Origin: Chromatiales bacterium
GTDB taxonomy: Bacteria; Pseudomonadota; Gammaproteobacteria; Thiohalomonadales; Thiohalomonadaceae
NCBI GenBank assembly: GCA_029864785.1
Contig: JAOTST010000089.1
Span: 1 to 6,704, forward strand
Length of the DNA stretch: 6,704 bases
Direction of reading: 5' to 3'
Made by a program: the position numbers and the translations under genes. Below the pieces are notes generated by a model. The model worked only from the letters and a program-made list of their open reading frames with translations. It had not been told where the DNA came from and ran no database searches. Of this stretch, positions 1-5,818 are shown piece by piece. Position 1 is the first letter of the stretch; the number at the start of each line of letters is the position of its first letter.

Positions 1-1782
1 CCAGTCAAGGCGTTTCAACAAACACTCTTTATTGAAGCCATAACTCAGAGGTTCTGTACCACGCCCTTCAGATTCATACTTATGGATATCAAACCCATCG
101 GCCAACTCAATACCGGTATTGACCATGAACTGAGAGTGCTCCAGCGACTCACGCATAGAGAAGCTGTCAACGCCACTCTTTATCTTTTCATCAAGAGGAA
201 ACTGAAAGAAAAAACGATCAACTATTCGCTTTACAACAACCTTATCGATTGCCTGACTTTTACTAAATACAGCCAGTGAGCTACTACGGCTAAGGATCTC
301 ATTAAAATAGGCCCAGGCGAGCAACTCAACCAGCGCGCGCGCCTGCTTTATTGGCGCTTCCGCAGCCCCATCGATCTTCTCTACATAGCCCGTATAGAGA
401 TACCAGATACTACGTCCCTCTTCATCTTTCTGCTCATGAATAGAGAGGTGTAACTCAAGCAGCTCAATATCAAGACCACGACGAATCAACTCTATTTTGC
501 CCGCTTTGCGCTCATAAGCTGCGAAAAGCTTACGCCCTAATACTGTAAGATCCTCGTCGCTAATCATCGACTCTGCCCCGATCTCGTGGGCAAAGTGCGA
601 AAGAGCACGATAGCTATTTGCAAGGGCTTCATAGAGAATTTGCCGCTCACTAACGACCTGTGGAACCTTCCAGCTACTACGATCATCAAGCAGAATAAGA
701 TCCAGCTTATGCCAGCCCCAACGCTCGGTCATCTCCATCAACATCACCCGCTGCCACTCAAGCACCTTGGGTGGCAAATTGCTTAACGGTAGATCAATTT
801 TGAAATAAAAGCTCCGATGGAGAAGCTCCAGTCGTACCGTATCATCACTTCCAACAAGATATTTTTCTAAGCGTTCAATTAAAAGGCGATAGGGATCGAG
901 CTTATCAATATCAGTCTCGCCAGCATAAACCGCCTGTTTAAACTGCTGACTCAAGAGATGCATCTTGGGATGCTCACTCATATAAGACTCAATCAGCAGA
1001 AGTTTAATCAGTGACTTATAGGGTGAGTCAATCGCCTTCGCTAGCTGCCAAATCGATGCTCCAAAAAACTCCTCTGGAGGTATCGCATGCACCTCACCAA
1101 AATCAATAATATCCCTAAAGAAGAAAAAGCGTTTCCGTTCAACATCCTCCATATATTCGTTGTAACGATGATCCTCATCCGGTGGAACAATCCACCAAGC
1201 GGGGAACTGCCCCTCGATCAGAACAGCGGTGCGGTAAAATTCATCCAACAGCAGATGGTGCTGTGCTGTACCACTACTCTCACTACTTAACTCGAGCTGC
1301 TCACCCGAACGGAAGTTTTCAGCATTGACCAGAAAGAAATGGACTTCCAAATGCAATTTTTCAGCGGCTTGCTCAATCAGCCGCGCCTTCTGTCCCAGCT
1401 TCTTAATCTGCTCCTCGGTCAACTCAGGGTCATAGCAGAGCCAAAGATCAAAATCACTCTCGGTGCCATGGGAGATGGTACCGATACTTCCCATTGCATA
1501 GATTGCTTTAATAGAGCAGTTAGAGGGCTTCCGGTAGTTAATGCTGGTTGTATATTTGTTGATATCGTGAAGAGTGCTCTTCTCCGGCTCGTAACCCTTG
1601 ATACCTGCGGGTGTATCACGCGAAATATATCCCGGCACCATCGGATGGTTAATTTGAAAAAAGATCGGAATTAACTTTAAAAAATCACGCTGGCTAGGAC
1701 GTACGATAGAGTAGGCACGATCAAGCCTTTGAGCATTTATCGCACGAAAACGAGCAATAATTGTTTTTGGATCGTTCATCAT
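1..1782 (-). CDS. cyaA: Class I adenylate cyclase (CyaA), N-terminal ~594 residues, C-terminus off the left edge
   Basis: Makes cAMP from ATP in the cytoplasm, feeding CRP-type regulation. I read 594 uninterrupted codons from the start to base 1. The catalytic nucleotidyltransferase core is clear: GS at residues 98-99, then SDFDLW at 109-114, with D110 and D112 matching the metal-binding aspartates of the E. coli enzyme. Further family blocks follow: HHLLLDEFYRTA (175-186), an EEFFGASIWQLAK stretch (237-249) and SPYKSLIKLLLIESY (253-267). The E. coli protein is about 850 residues, so roughly a third, including the regulatory C-terminal part, lies outside. Two adjacent ATG codons (1782 and 1779) could start it; I chose the first. 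Neither has a Shine-Dalgarno at normal distance; see the hairpin at 1791-1806. The rhodanese gene ends 42 bases upstream on the same strand, so the two are probably co-transcribed. Family assignment is very secure; the exact start is not. Confidence 0.96.
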   Translation of the reverse strand, partial: MMNDPKTIIARFRAINAQRLDRAYSIVRPSQRDFLKLIPIFFQINHPMVPGYISRDTPAGIKGYEPEKSTLHDINKYTTSINYRKPSNCSIKAIYAMGSIGTISHGTESDFDLWLCYDPELTEEQIKKLGQKARLIEQAAEKLHLEVHFFLVNAENFRSGEQLELSSESSGTAQHHLLLDEFYRTAVLIEGQFPAWWIVPPDEDHRYNEYMEDVERKRFFFFRDIIDFGEVHAIPPEEFFGASIWQLAKAIDSPYKSLIKLLLIESYMSEHPKMHLLSQQFKQAVYAGETDIDKLDPYRLLIERLEKYLVGSDDTVRLELLHRSFYFKIDLPLSNLPPKVLEWQRVMLMEMTERWGWHKLDLILLDDRSSWKVPQVVSERQILYEALANSYRALSHFAHEIGAESMISDEDLTVLGRKLFAAYERKAGKIELIRRGLDIELLELHLSIHEQKDEEGRSIWYLYTGYVEKIDGAAEAPIKQARALVELLAWAYFNEILSRSSSLAVFSKSQAIDKVVVKRIVDRFFFQFPLDEKIKSGVDSFSMRESLEHSQFMVNTGIELADGFDIHKYESEGRGTEPLSYGFNKECLLKRLDW

Positions 1783-1790
1783 ATTAAATC

Positions 1791-1806
1791 AACATTGCAC
1801 AATGTT
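1791..1806 (-). promoter_or_regulatory. Inverted repeat in the cyaA leader
   Basis: AACATTG-CA-CAATGTT is a perfect inverted repeat with 7-base arms, lying 8 bases upstream of the first cyaA ATG. As RNA it would fold as a 6-bp stem with a GTGC tetraloop. A purine-rich GGGGA lies just beyond it (1812-1808 on the minus strand). That is 25 bases from the ATG in line, but about 9 if the 16-base hairpin is looped out. It does not match the CRP consensus. It could instead be a DNA operator. The repeat is seen directly; its function is inferred. Confidence 0.45.
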
Positions 1807-1824
1807 ATCCCCAAAAAACACAAA

Positions 1825-2253
1825 CTAACACTGCTCCCACGGTAGCCCATGAAAACGCCAGCCACCAGAGGTACTGCGATGATGCGCTTCATCCAACTCG
1901 CCCTCAAAACCCTCTTCAATATTGCTGACCTCGCTAAAGCCTGACTCCAATAACAGTCGACCGGCCTCAAGAGAACGCTTACCACTACGACAAATCAGCA
2001 AAACCGGAGCCGTACCACTGCCAACAGCATCGATTACCCCTCCCAACATCAGTTCTCGGATACTACGCACGAAGTTAGGATTTACAACCCAATCAGGCTC
2101 ATCGATCCAGGGAATATGAATAGCACCTTTGGGATGCCCAACAAAGAGATACTCCATACTTGAACGCACATCGATCAAAATAGCGCGCGGATCACACTCT
2201 AATATCTCCCATGCATCTTTCGGGCTAATACTCGTTGGTCTCAACTCACTCAT
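1825..2253 (-). CDS. Single-domain rhodanese-like sulfurtransferase
   Basis: A 142-residue protein the length of one rhodanese domain, expected to carry sulfane sulfur as a cysteine persulfide in the cytoplasm; I see no signal peptide. The domain opens with the usual ISPKDAWEIL and LIDVRSSMEY (26-35) blocks, continues with HPKGAIHIPW (40-49), and has the active loop CRSGKRS at 88-94 with catalytic C88. It is followed by the typical EAGRLLLESGFSEVSNIEEG helix-strand block, and ends in GWRFHGLPWEQC, a tail common in small proteobacterial rhodaneses. The ATG is preceded by AAGAG (2263-2259) five bases away, a modest ribosome site. It lies upstream of cyaA on the same strand and divergent from the TtcA-like thiolase. 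A role as sulfur donor to that enzyme is suggested by position only. The physiological acceptor is unknown. Confidence 0.93.
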   Translation of the reverse strand: MSELRPTSISPKDAWEILECDPRAILIDVRSSMEYLFVGHPKGAIHIPWIDEPDWVVNPNFVRSIRELMLGGVIDAVGSGTAPVLLICRSGKRSLEAGRLLLESGFSEVSNIEEGFEGELDEAHHRSTSGGWRFHGLPWEQC

Positions 2254-2328
2254 AATTACTCTTAATGAATCATTTATAATATATAGCAGAGAGAATACGC
2301 TCTCATCTCTTTCCGGTACAATATTTCT
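2254..2328. promoter_or_regulatory. Divergent promoter region between rhodanese and ttcA
   Basis: These 75 AT-rich bases must carry the promoters of both divergent genes. On the plus strand a perfect TATAAT lies at 2275-2280, which would start transcription near 2287, but I find no good -35 at 16-18 bases. A second -10-like TACAAT lies at 2317-2322, only six bases before the ttcA ATG, and would give an almost leaderless message. On the minus strand overlapping TATTAT/TATAAA boxes lie at 2283-2274, also without a clear -35. A weak inverted repeat, GAGAG-6-CTCTC, occupies 2289-2304. Exact promoters are guesses. Confidence 0.35.
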
Positions 2329-3087
2329 ATGTCTAAAAGGTCTAAAAGCGAACGTCCACCCAAAGCTCTGATGCGACCGATCGGTCGTGCCATCGCAGAT
2401 TATAAGATGATCCAGGATGGTGATCGAATTCTGCTCGGTCTCTCTGGCGGTAAAGACTCACTTACTCTACTTCATGTACTACACCAGCTCCAGAGATATG
2501 CACCCGTAAAATTTGAACTCGGTGCCATTACCGTCGATCCACAGATCGACGGATTCGATCCATCTATCCTCAAACCCTACCTCGCCAATCTTGGAATTCC
2601 CTACTTCTACGAGAGCCAACCCATTGCCTCAGATGCCGAAGAGTATCTTGCTGATCCTTCATTCTCCTTCTGCGCCTTCTGCTCCCGTATGAAACGCGGC
2701 ATTATCTACAGCACCGCTCGCAAAGAGGGGTACAACGTCATCGCACTTGCACAGCACCTTGATGACCTCGCCGAGAGCTTTCTCATGTCCGCCTTCCACC
2801 GGGGACAACTACGCACCATGAAGGCGCACTATACCAATGATAAGGGCGATCTACGTATCATTCGTCCTTTGGTCTACGTGCGCGAGAGCCACACCGCCGC
2901 CTATGCCGAATGCTCAGAGCTTCCTGTCGTTCCCGACAACTGCCCCGCCTGTTTCTCTACGCCCACCGAACGCAAGCACTTTAAAGCGTTATTACTCAAC
3001 GAAGAGAAGCGCAATAAAGGACTCTATAAAAATCTGCTAGCCACCATGCGTCCATTGATGGCCAAAGACAACATCGAGGAGAGATAA
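2329..3087 (+). CDS. ttcA: TtcA-family PP-loop tRNA thiolase (tRNA 2-thiocytidine synthase-like)
   Basis: Family members adenylate a tRNA cytidine (position 32 in E. coli TtcA) and replace its oxygen with sulfur, using an iron-sulfur cluster. The 252-residue protein has the PP-loop SGGKDS at 39-44, preceded by AIADYKMIQDGDRILLGL, which aligns with E. coli AIADFNMIEEGDRI. The CxxC pair is C115/C118 in FCAFCSRMKRG, AQHLDD (141-146) replaces the usual GHHRDD, and a second CxxC, C205/C208 in DNCPACF, replaces E. coli CNLCG. It is about 60 residues shorter than the E. coli protein, lacking its C-terminal tail. No Shine-Dalgarno precedes the ATG, but the N-terminus fits the family. It faces a rhodanese gene and is followed by an acyltransferase whose ribosome site lies inside its last codons. 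Superfamily is very secure; the exact tRNA target is less so, since the motif variants could mark a TtcA-like paralogue. Confidence 0.88.
   Translation: MSKRSKSERPPKALMRPIGRAIADYKMIQDGDRILLGLSGGKDSLTLLHVLHQLQRYAPVKFELGAITVDPQIDGFDPSILKPYLANLGIPYFYESQPIASDAEEYLADPSFSFCAFCSRMKRGIIYSTARKEGYNVIALAQHLDDLAESFLMSAFHRGQLRTMKAHYTNDKGDLRIIRPLVYVRESHTAAYAECSELPVVPDNCPACFSTPTERKHFKALLLNEEKRNKGLYKNLLATMRPLMAKDNIEER
2331..2348 (+). repeat. Tandem 9-base repeat at the ttcA start
   Basis: GTCTAAAAG occurs twice in direct tandem, immediately after the first two bases of the ttcA ATG, and encodes the repetitive SKRSKS at residues 2-7. Being a multiple of three it keeps the frame. It looks like a small slippage duplication that lengthens the basic N-terminus. 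Confidence 0.6.
3076..3081 (+). promoter_or_regulatory. Strong ribosome binding site inside the end of ttcA
   Basis: GAGGAG lies in the last codons of ttcA, nine to four bases before its TAA. The codon eight bases downstream, in the acyltransferase frame, is ATC at 3090. This spacing is what suggests 3090 as the start of the next gene, in the absence of any ATG, GTG or TTG. Confidence 0.55.
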
Positions 3088-3095
3088 AAATCTCT
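3080..3095 (+). promoter_or_regulatory. Small hairpin spanning ttcA stop and acyltransferase start
   Basis: AGAGAT-AAAA-ATCTCT is a perfect inverted repeat with 6-base arms and an AAAA loop. It holds the end of the ribosome site, the ttcA TAA (3085-3087) and the proposed ATC start (3090). No U-run follows, so it is not a rho-independent terminator. In RNA it could hide the start until a ribosome finishing ttcA opens it, which is an inference. Confidence 0.45.
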
Positions 3096-3962
3096 GTAAT
3101 AGGCAACATTTTTCTTCATATCGTCGCCCTGCTCCCTCTGCCGCTGGCTCACCTGTTTGGCTGGCTACTAGGACTTATATTCTTCCTTCTGCCCAACCGC
3201 CATCGACGCATCAGTCGTATCAATATCGACCTCTGCTTTCCTGAAAGATCATGGCTCTGGCGACATTGGCTATTGTTGCGAAGTTTGGTCGAGACCGGTA
3301 AGACAGCAATGGAATCGCCCCGCCTATGGCTTGCACATCGCAACGGATTGTTCTCGTTGATCCGCGAGGTCAATGGCTTAGCCAACGTAGAAGAGGCCCT
3401 CAATCTCGGTAAGGGTGTCATTATTATTGGCCCCCATCTGGGCTCTTGGGAGCTGGTTAGCCTCTACTGTTCGGCCAACCACACCATCACATCGCTCTAT
3501 CGGCCACTACGTCATGGCGGCCTTGAAGAGCTCGTCATCAACGGCAGAAACCGTCTTGGGGCCAAGCTGGTTCCTACCGATGCCCATGGTGTGCGTGAGC
3601 TGGCTCGCGCCCTGAAAAATAATGAGCTCATCGGCATCCCTCCCGATCAAGATCCACGCGATGCAGGCGGCCTCTTCGCCCCCTTTTTTGGAATCAAGAC
3701 CAACACCATAACCCTCGCTTCGCGACTGGCGTTGAAAAGTGGCGCTCGTCAAATTTTTTGTGTCGCCGAACGCCTCTCCTGGGGTCGCGGCTTCAAAATT
3801 CATTTTGAACCTATTGAAATCGCCGAGGGTGCTGACATTGAGCAGCACCTCAGAGCGATTAATCACAAGGTTGAAACGATGGTGCAGCGCACACCACAAC
3901 AGTATCAATGGAGTTATAAACGCTTCCGTACCCGACCCGAAGGAGAGAAGGAGCTCTATTAG
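3090..3962 (+). CDS. LpxL/HtrB-family lipid A (lysophospholipid) acyltransferase, probable non-canonical start
   Basis: Late acyltransferases of this family transfer an acyl chain from acyl-ACP to lipid A precursors at the inner membrane. Reading from 3090 gives 290 residues, normal for the family: a hydrophobic anchor at about 7-35 (LPLPLAHLFGWLLGLIFFLLP), a basic stretch and NIDLCFPE (45-52) matching E. coli NLELCFPE. The catalytic HX4E follows in GPHLGSWEL (H116, E121), then YRPL, PPDQDP, a PFFG block, and the closing YQWSYKRFRTRPEG. Between the upstream in-frame stop (3027) and 3273 there is no ATG, GTG or TTG. The first is TTG at 3273, which would delete the anchor and NxxLCFPE. ATC at 3090, eight bases after GAGGAG, is therefore the best start; a sequence error is the alternative. 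It is probably transcribed with ttcA. Its stop overlaps that of the converging gene. LpxL versus another secondary acyltransferase cannot be settled here. Confidence 0.88.
   Translation: MSVIGNIFLHIVALLPLPLAHLFGWLLGLIFFLLPNRHRRISRINIDLCFPERSWLWRHWLLLRSLVETGKTAMESPRLWLAHRNGLFSLIREVNGLANVEEALNLGKGVIIIGPHLGSWELVSLYCSANHTITSLYRPLRHGGLEELVINGRNRLGAKLVPTDAHGVRELARALKNNELIGIPPDQDPRDAGGLFAPFFGIKTNTITLASRLALKSGARQIFCVAERLSWGRGFKIHFEPIEIAEGADIEQHLRAINHKVETMVQRTPQQYQWSYKRFRTRPEGEKELY
3959..3962. other. Overlapping convergent stop codons
   Basis: The four bases TTAG hold both the plus-strand TAG (3960-3962) and the minus-strand TAA (3961-3959). The two acyltransferase genes thus meet with no space for a terminator between them. 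The only nearby fold is TCTGGG/CCCAGA (3972-4000) with a 17-base loop and no T-run, which I do not count as a terminator. Confidence 0.9.
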
Positions 3963-4930
3963 TGATCTGTTTCTGGGCGTGATCGTGGGCCTGACCCAGA
4001 GTTACCAACCATCCGATAGGGTGGTGGTGTACCGTCTGGGCGTGTCTTATAGAGCCGCTGCGTCCACATATATTGGCTTGGAGCACAGCGAATGTCGCGC
4101 TCCAGCTTTTCATTAACGGCTTGCGCATCAACAACATCTTCCCCACTAGGGAAACCCTCCATCACCTGACCAATGCGCACCACATACACCCCCCGTTGAC
4201 GATCAAAGAAGGTAAAACAGGGCGCCACCTTGGCCCCCGTCATCTTGGCCACCCGGGCGGGGGCTGTCAGAGTCGCCTTGGCGACACCAAAATAGGAGGC
4301 AAACACAGAGTGCTCCGGCATATCTTCATCAATGACATAGTAGAGCAGACGGCCATTTTTAAGCGCCCTGATGAGCGGTCGCATCCCCGACTCACGCTGT
4401 AATAGCTCGACATCAAAGCGACAACGTCCACGCTCCATCATCCACTGAATTAGCGGATTGCGCATTTTATTGGCATAGGTCACCAGTGGTAATTGCTGGG
4501 AGATTGCCACCCCACCAACATCAAGCGCTAGAGCGTGTCCTGTGACCAGAATGACCCGCTCTCCCTGTGCCATTAATGCCTTAATCGGCTCCAATCCCTC
4601 AATTTTGACGGCTTGTTTAAATCGGGTTGCTGAACTCCACCAACAAAAACCATAGTCGATAAGCATCTGCCCCGAGTAGGCATAAAACTCCTGCGCCAAT
4701 TTCTCTCTCTTCTGTGCACTCAACTCAGGAAAGGCCCACTCAAGATTGAGCTTAACGATCTCGACACGCTTACTGTTCTGTTTCAACAATAACCGCCCAA
4801 GAGCCCGTCCCAGCGGCTGCCTTAGACCATGGGGTAGAATTGCGATAAGTCGTAAAAAGCCCAAAGCAATCCATACCGGCCAATAGCTTAATTTCAAAAA
4901 CTGTAGGGGAATACCCTCTCTCCTCTGCAT
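3959..4930 (-). CDS. LpxM/LpxL-family lipid A secondary acyltransferase
   Basis: A 323-residue inner-membrane acyltransferase of the same superfamily as its convergent neighbour. It has an N-terminal YWPVWIALGFLRLIAILP membrane segment (16-33), LNLEWAFPE (61-69), and catalytic HX4D in TGHALALDVGG (H132, D137). That HX4D, with PEHSVFASYFGVAKATL (205-221), resembles E. coli LpxM (PHGWAVD and PEHS..F..FF...KATL) more than LpxL, which has HX4E. SQYMWTQRLYKTRPDG closes the domain. About 18 residues (RMVGNSGSGPRSRPETDH) follow the PPPY where many relatives end, rich in Gly, Ser and Arg; E. coli LpxM also has a short tail there. The ATG at 4930 lies 9 bases after the fructosamine kinase stop, so the two form an operon. 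Its own ribosome site is weak (ACGAG). Myristoyl or other chain specificity cannot be read from sequence. Confidence 0.92.
   Translation of the reverse strand: MQRREGIPLQFLKLSYWPVWIALGFLRLIAILPHGLRQPLGRALGRLLLKQNSKRVEIVKLNLEWAFPELSAQKREKLAQEFYAYSGQMLIDYGFCWWSSATRFKQAVKIEGLEPIKALMAQGERVILVTGHALALDVGGVAISQQLPLVTYANKMRNPLIQWMMERGRCRFDVELLQRESGMRPLIRALKNGRLLYYVIDEDMPEHSVFASYFGVAKATLTAPARVAKMTGAKVAPCFTFFDRQRGVYVVRIGQVMEGFPSGEDVVDAQAVNEKLERDIRCAPSQYMWTQRLYKTRPDGTPPPYRMVGNSGSGPRSRPETDH
4920..4925 (-). promoter_or_regulatory. GAGGAG just inside the LpxM-like gene, possible alternative start
   Basis: A perfect GAGGAG lies right after the annotated ATG (4930), where it cannot serve that codon. Seven bases downstream is an in-frame ATT (4912), which would begin a protein with I-P-L-Q-F-L-K-L-S-Y-W, close to the family N-terminus. 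The sequence and spacing are seen; use of ATT as a start is speculative. Confidence 0.25.
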
Positions 4931-4939
4931 GGCTCGTTT

Positions 4940-5818
4940 CTAGTATATTTCGCTGATAAGTTGTTGGGTCATCCCCTCCGCCTGAGAGCCATAGCTGCCA
5001 CCAAACAGATTGAAATGATTAATAATATGGTAGAGATTATAGAGTTTTTTTCGCGTCGAGTAGCCACTATCAAGTGGCCACACCGCCTCATATCCCGAAT
5101 AAAACTTTGGACTGAAACCACCAAAAAGTTCTGTCATAGCGATATCCACCTCACGATCACCATAGTAGACCGCTGGATCAAAGATTACCGCTTCTCCTTG
5201 ATCGCCATAACCATAATTACCTCCCCAAAGATCGCCATGAAGTAGAGATGGCTCAGGCCGATAGCTGGAAAAAAAATGTGCCAGTCCCTCAACCAATCGC
5301 ATACCTAGATCGTAGATCACCCCTCCACCAGGCTTTTCCCGCGCTAACTGAAGCTGATAGCCAAAACGGTGTTCCTGCAAAAATATAATCCAATCCTTTT
5401 TCTGTTGATTGATCTGTGGTGTCGCACCGATCGTATTGTCACAATACCAACCAAAATAAGCCGATGTCGTCTGATGCATCTGTGCCAACTGACGACCAAA
5501 TTGTTGCGGATCCCCACTATCACCCATCGAAATATTTTCAGTGACTAGAAACGCCTGCCCACCGACAACACCGGAGGCTATCGGTGTTGGCACACGAACC
5601 GCCCCCGATCCGGCCAACTCCTGTAGTCCCGCAAACTCTGCCTCAAAAGTTGATTGATGTTCTGCGCTGTTGAGCTTTACAAAATAACAGCTCTCTCCAC
5701 TACAGAGGCGAAAGGCCCGGTTTATACAACCGCCCGACAGGACAGTCTGCGTATCGATGCTAAAGGGGCGGCCTATAGCGTAACTAATGGTAGATTCTAG
5801 CTCCTGCCAAAGGCCCAT
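4940..5818 (-). CDS. Fructosamine/ketosamine-3-kinase family protein (YniA-like)
   Basis: Members phosphorylate sugar adducts (fructosamines, ribulosamines) on protein amines, so that the sugar falls off, a cytosolic protein-deglycation step. The 292 residues match the usual length and show the protein-kinase-like (APH) fold. The nucleotide loop is LSGGCINRAFRL (28-38), YFVKLN holds the ATP lysine K48, FEAEFAGL carries a helix-C glutamate (about E61), and HGDLWGGN (194-201) is the family catalytic loop with D196. FDPAVYYGDREVDIAMTELFGGF (213-235) has the metal-binding D214. The end NLYHIINHFNLFGGSYGSQA is also characteristic. The ATG at 5818 has only a weak purine run (TAGAGA) before it. It is first in a two-gene operon with the LpxM-like acyltransferase, with no obvious functional link. 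Family is very secure; the in vivo substrate is not known. Confidence 0.95.
   Translation of the reverse strand: MGLWQELESTISYAIGRPFSIDTQTVLSGGCINRAFRLCSGESCYFVKLNSAEHQSTFEAEFAGLQELAGSGAVRVPTPIASGVVGGQAFLVTENISMGDSGDPQQFGRQLAQMHQTTSAYFGWYCDNTIGATPQINQQKKDWIIFLQEHRFGYQLQLAREKPGGGVIYDLGMRLVEGLAHFFSSYRPEPSLLHGDLWGGNYGYGDQGEAVIFDPAVYYGDREVDIAMTELFGGFSPKFYSGYEAVWPLDSGYSTRKKLYNLYHIINHFNLFGGSYGSQAEGMTQQLISEIY

Noticed and set aside
1339..1674. Open frame of 111 codons on the plus strand opposite cyaA
   Set aside because: It lies fully antisense to conserved catalytic-domain sequence of cyaA, has no recognisable domain or ribosome site, and is explained as a shadow frame.
1791..1806. CRP binding site upstream of cyaA
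   Set aside because: The repeat AACATTG/CAATGTT with a 2-base centre does not match the TGTGA-6-TCACA pattern.
2289..2304. GAGAG-6-CTCTC repeat as an operator for ttcA/rhodanese
   Set aside because: Five-base arms of simple GA/CT sequence in a low-complexity region are too weak to support a separate site.
3507..3908. Open frame of 133 codons on the minus strand inside the LpxL-type gene
   Set aside because: It is antisense to the conserved acyltransferase core (HX4E region to C-terminus) and shows no family motif of its own.
3273..3962. TTG at 3273 as the true start of the LpxL-type acyltransferase
   Set aside because: It would remove the membrane anchor and the NxxLCFPE motif, which are intact and in frame upstream.
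3972..4000. TCTGGG/CCCAGA inverted repeat as a terminator for the convergent genes
   Set aside because: The 17-base loop is large, the stem is short and no T-run follows on either strand. It lies in the coding tail of the LpxM-like gene.
3739..4116. Open frame of 125 codons on the plus strand across the convergent junction
   Set aside because: It overlaps two well-supported genes in other frames, and its translation has no domain-like pattern.
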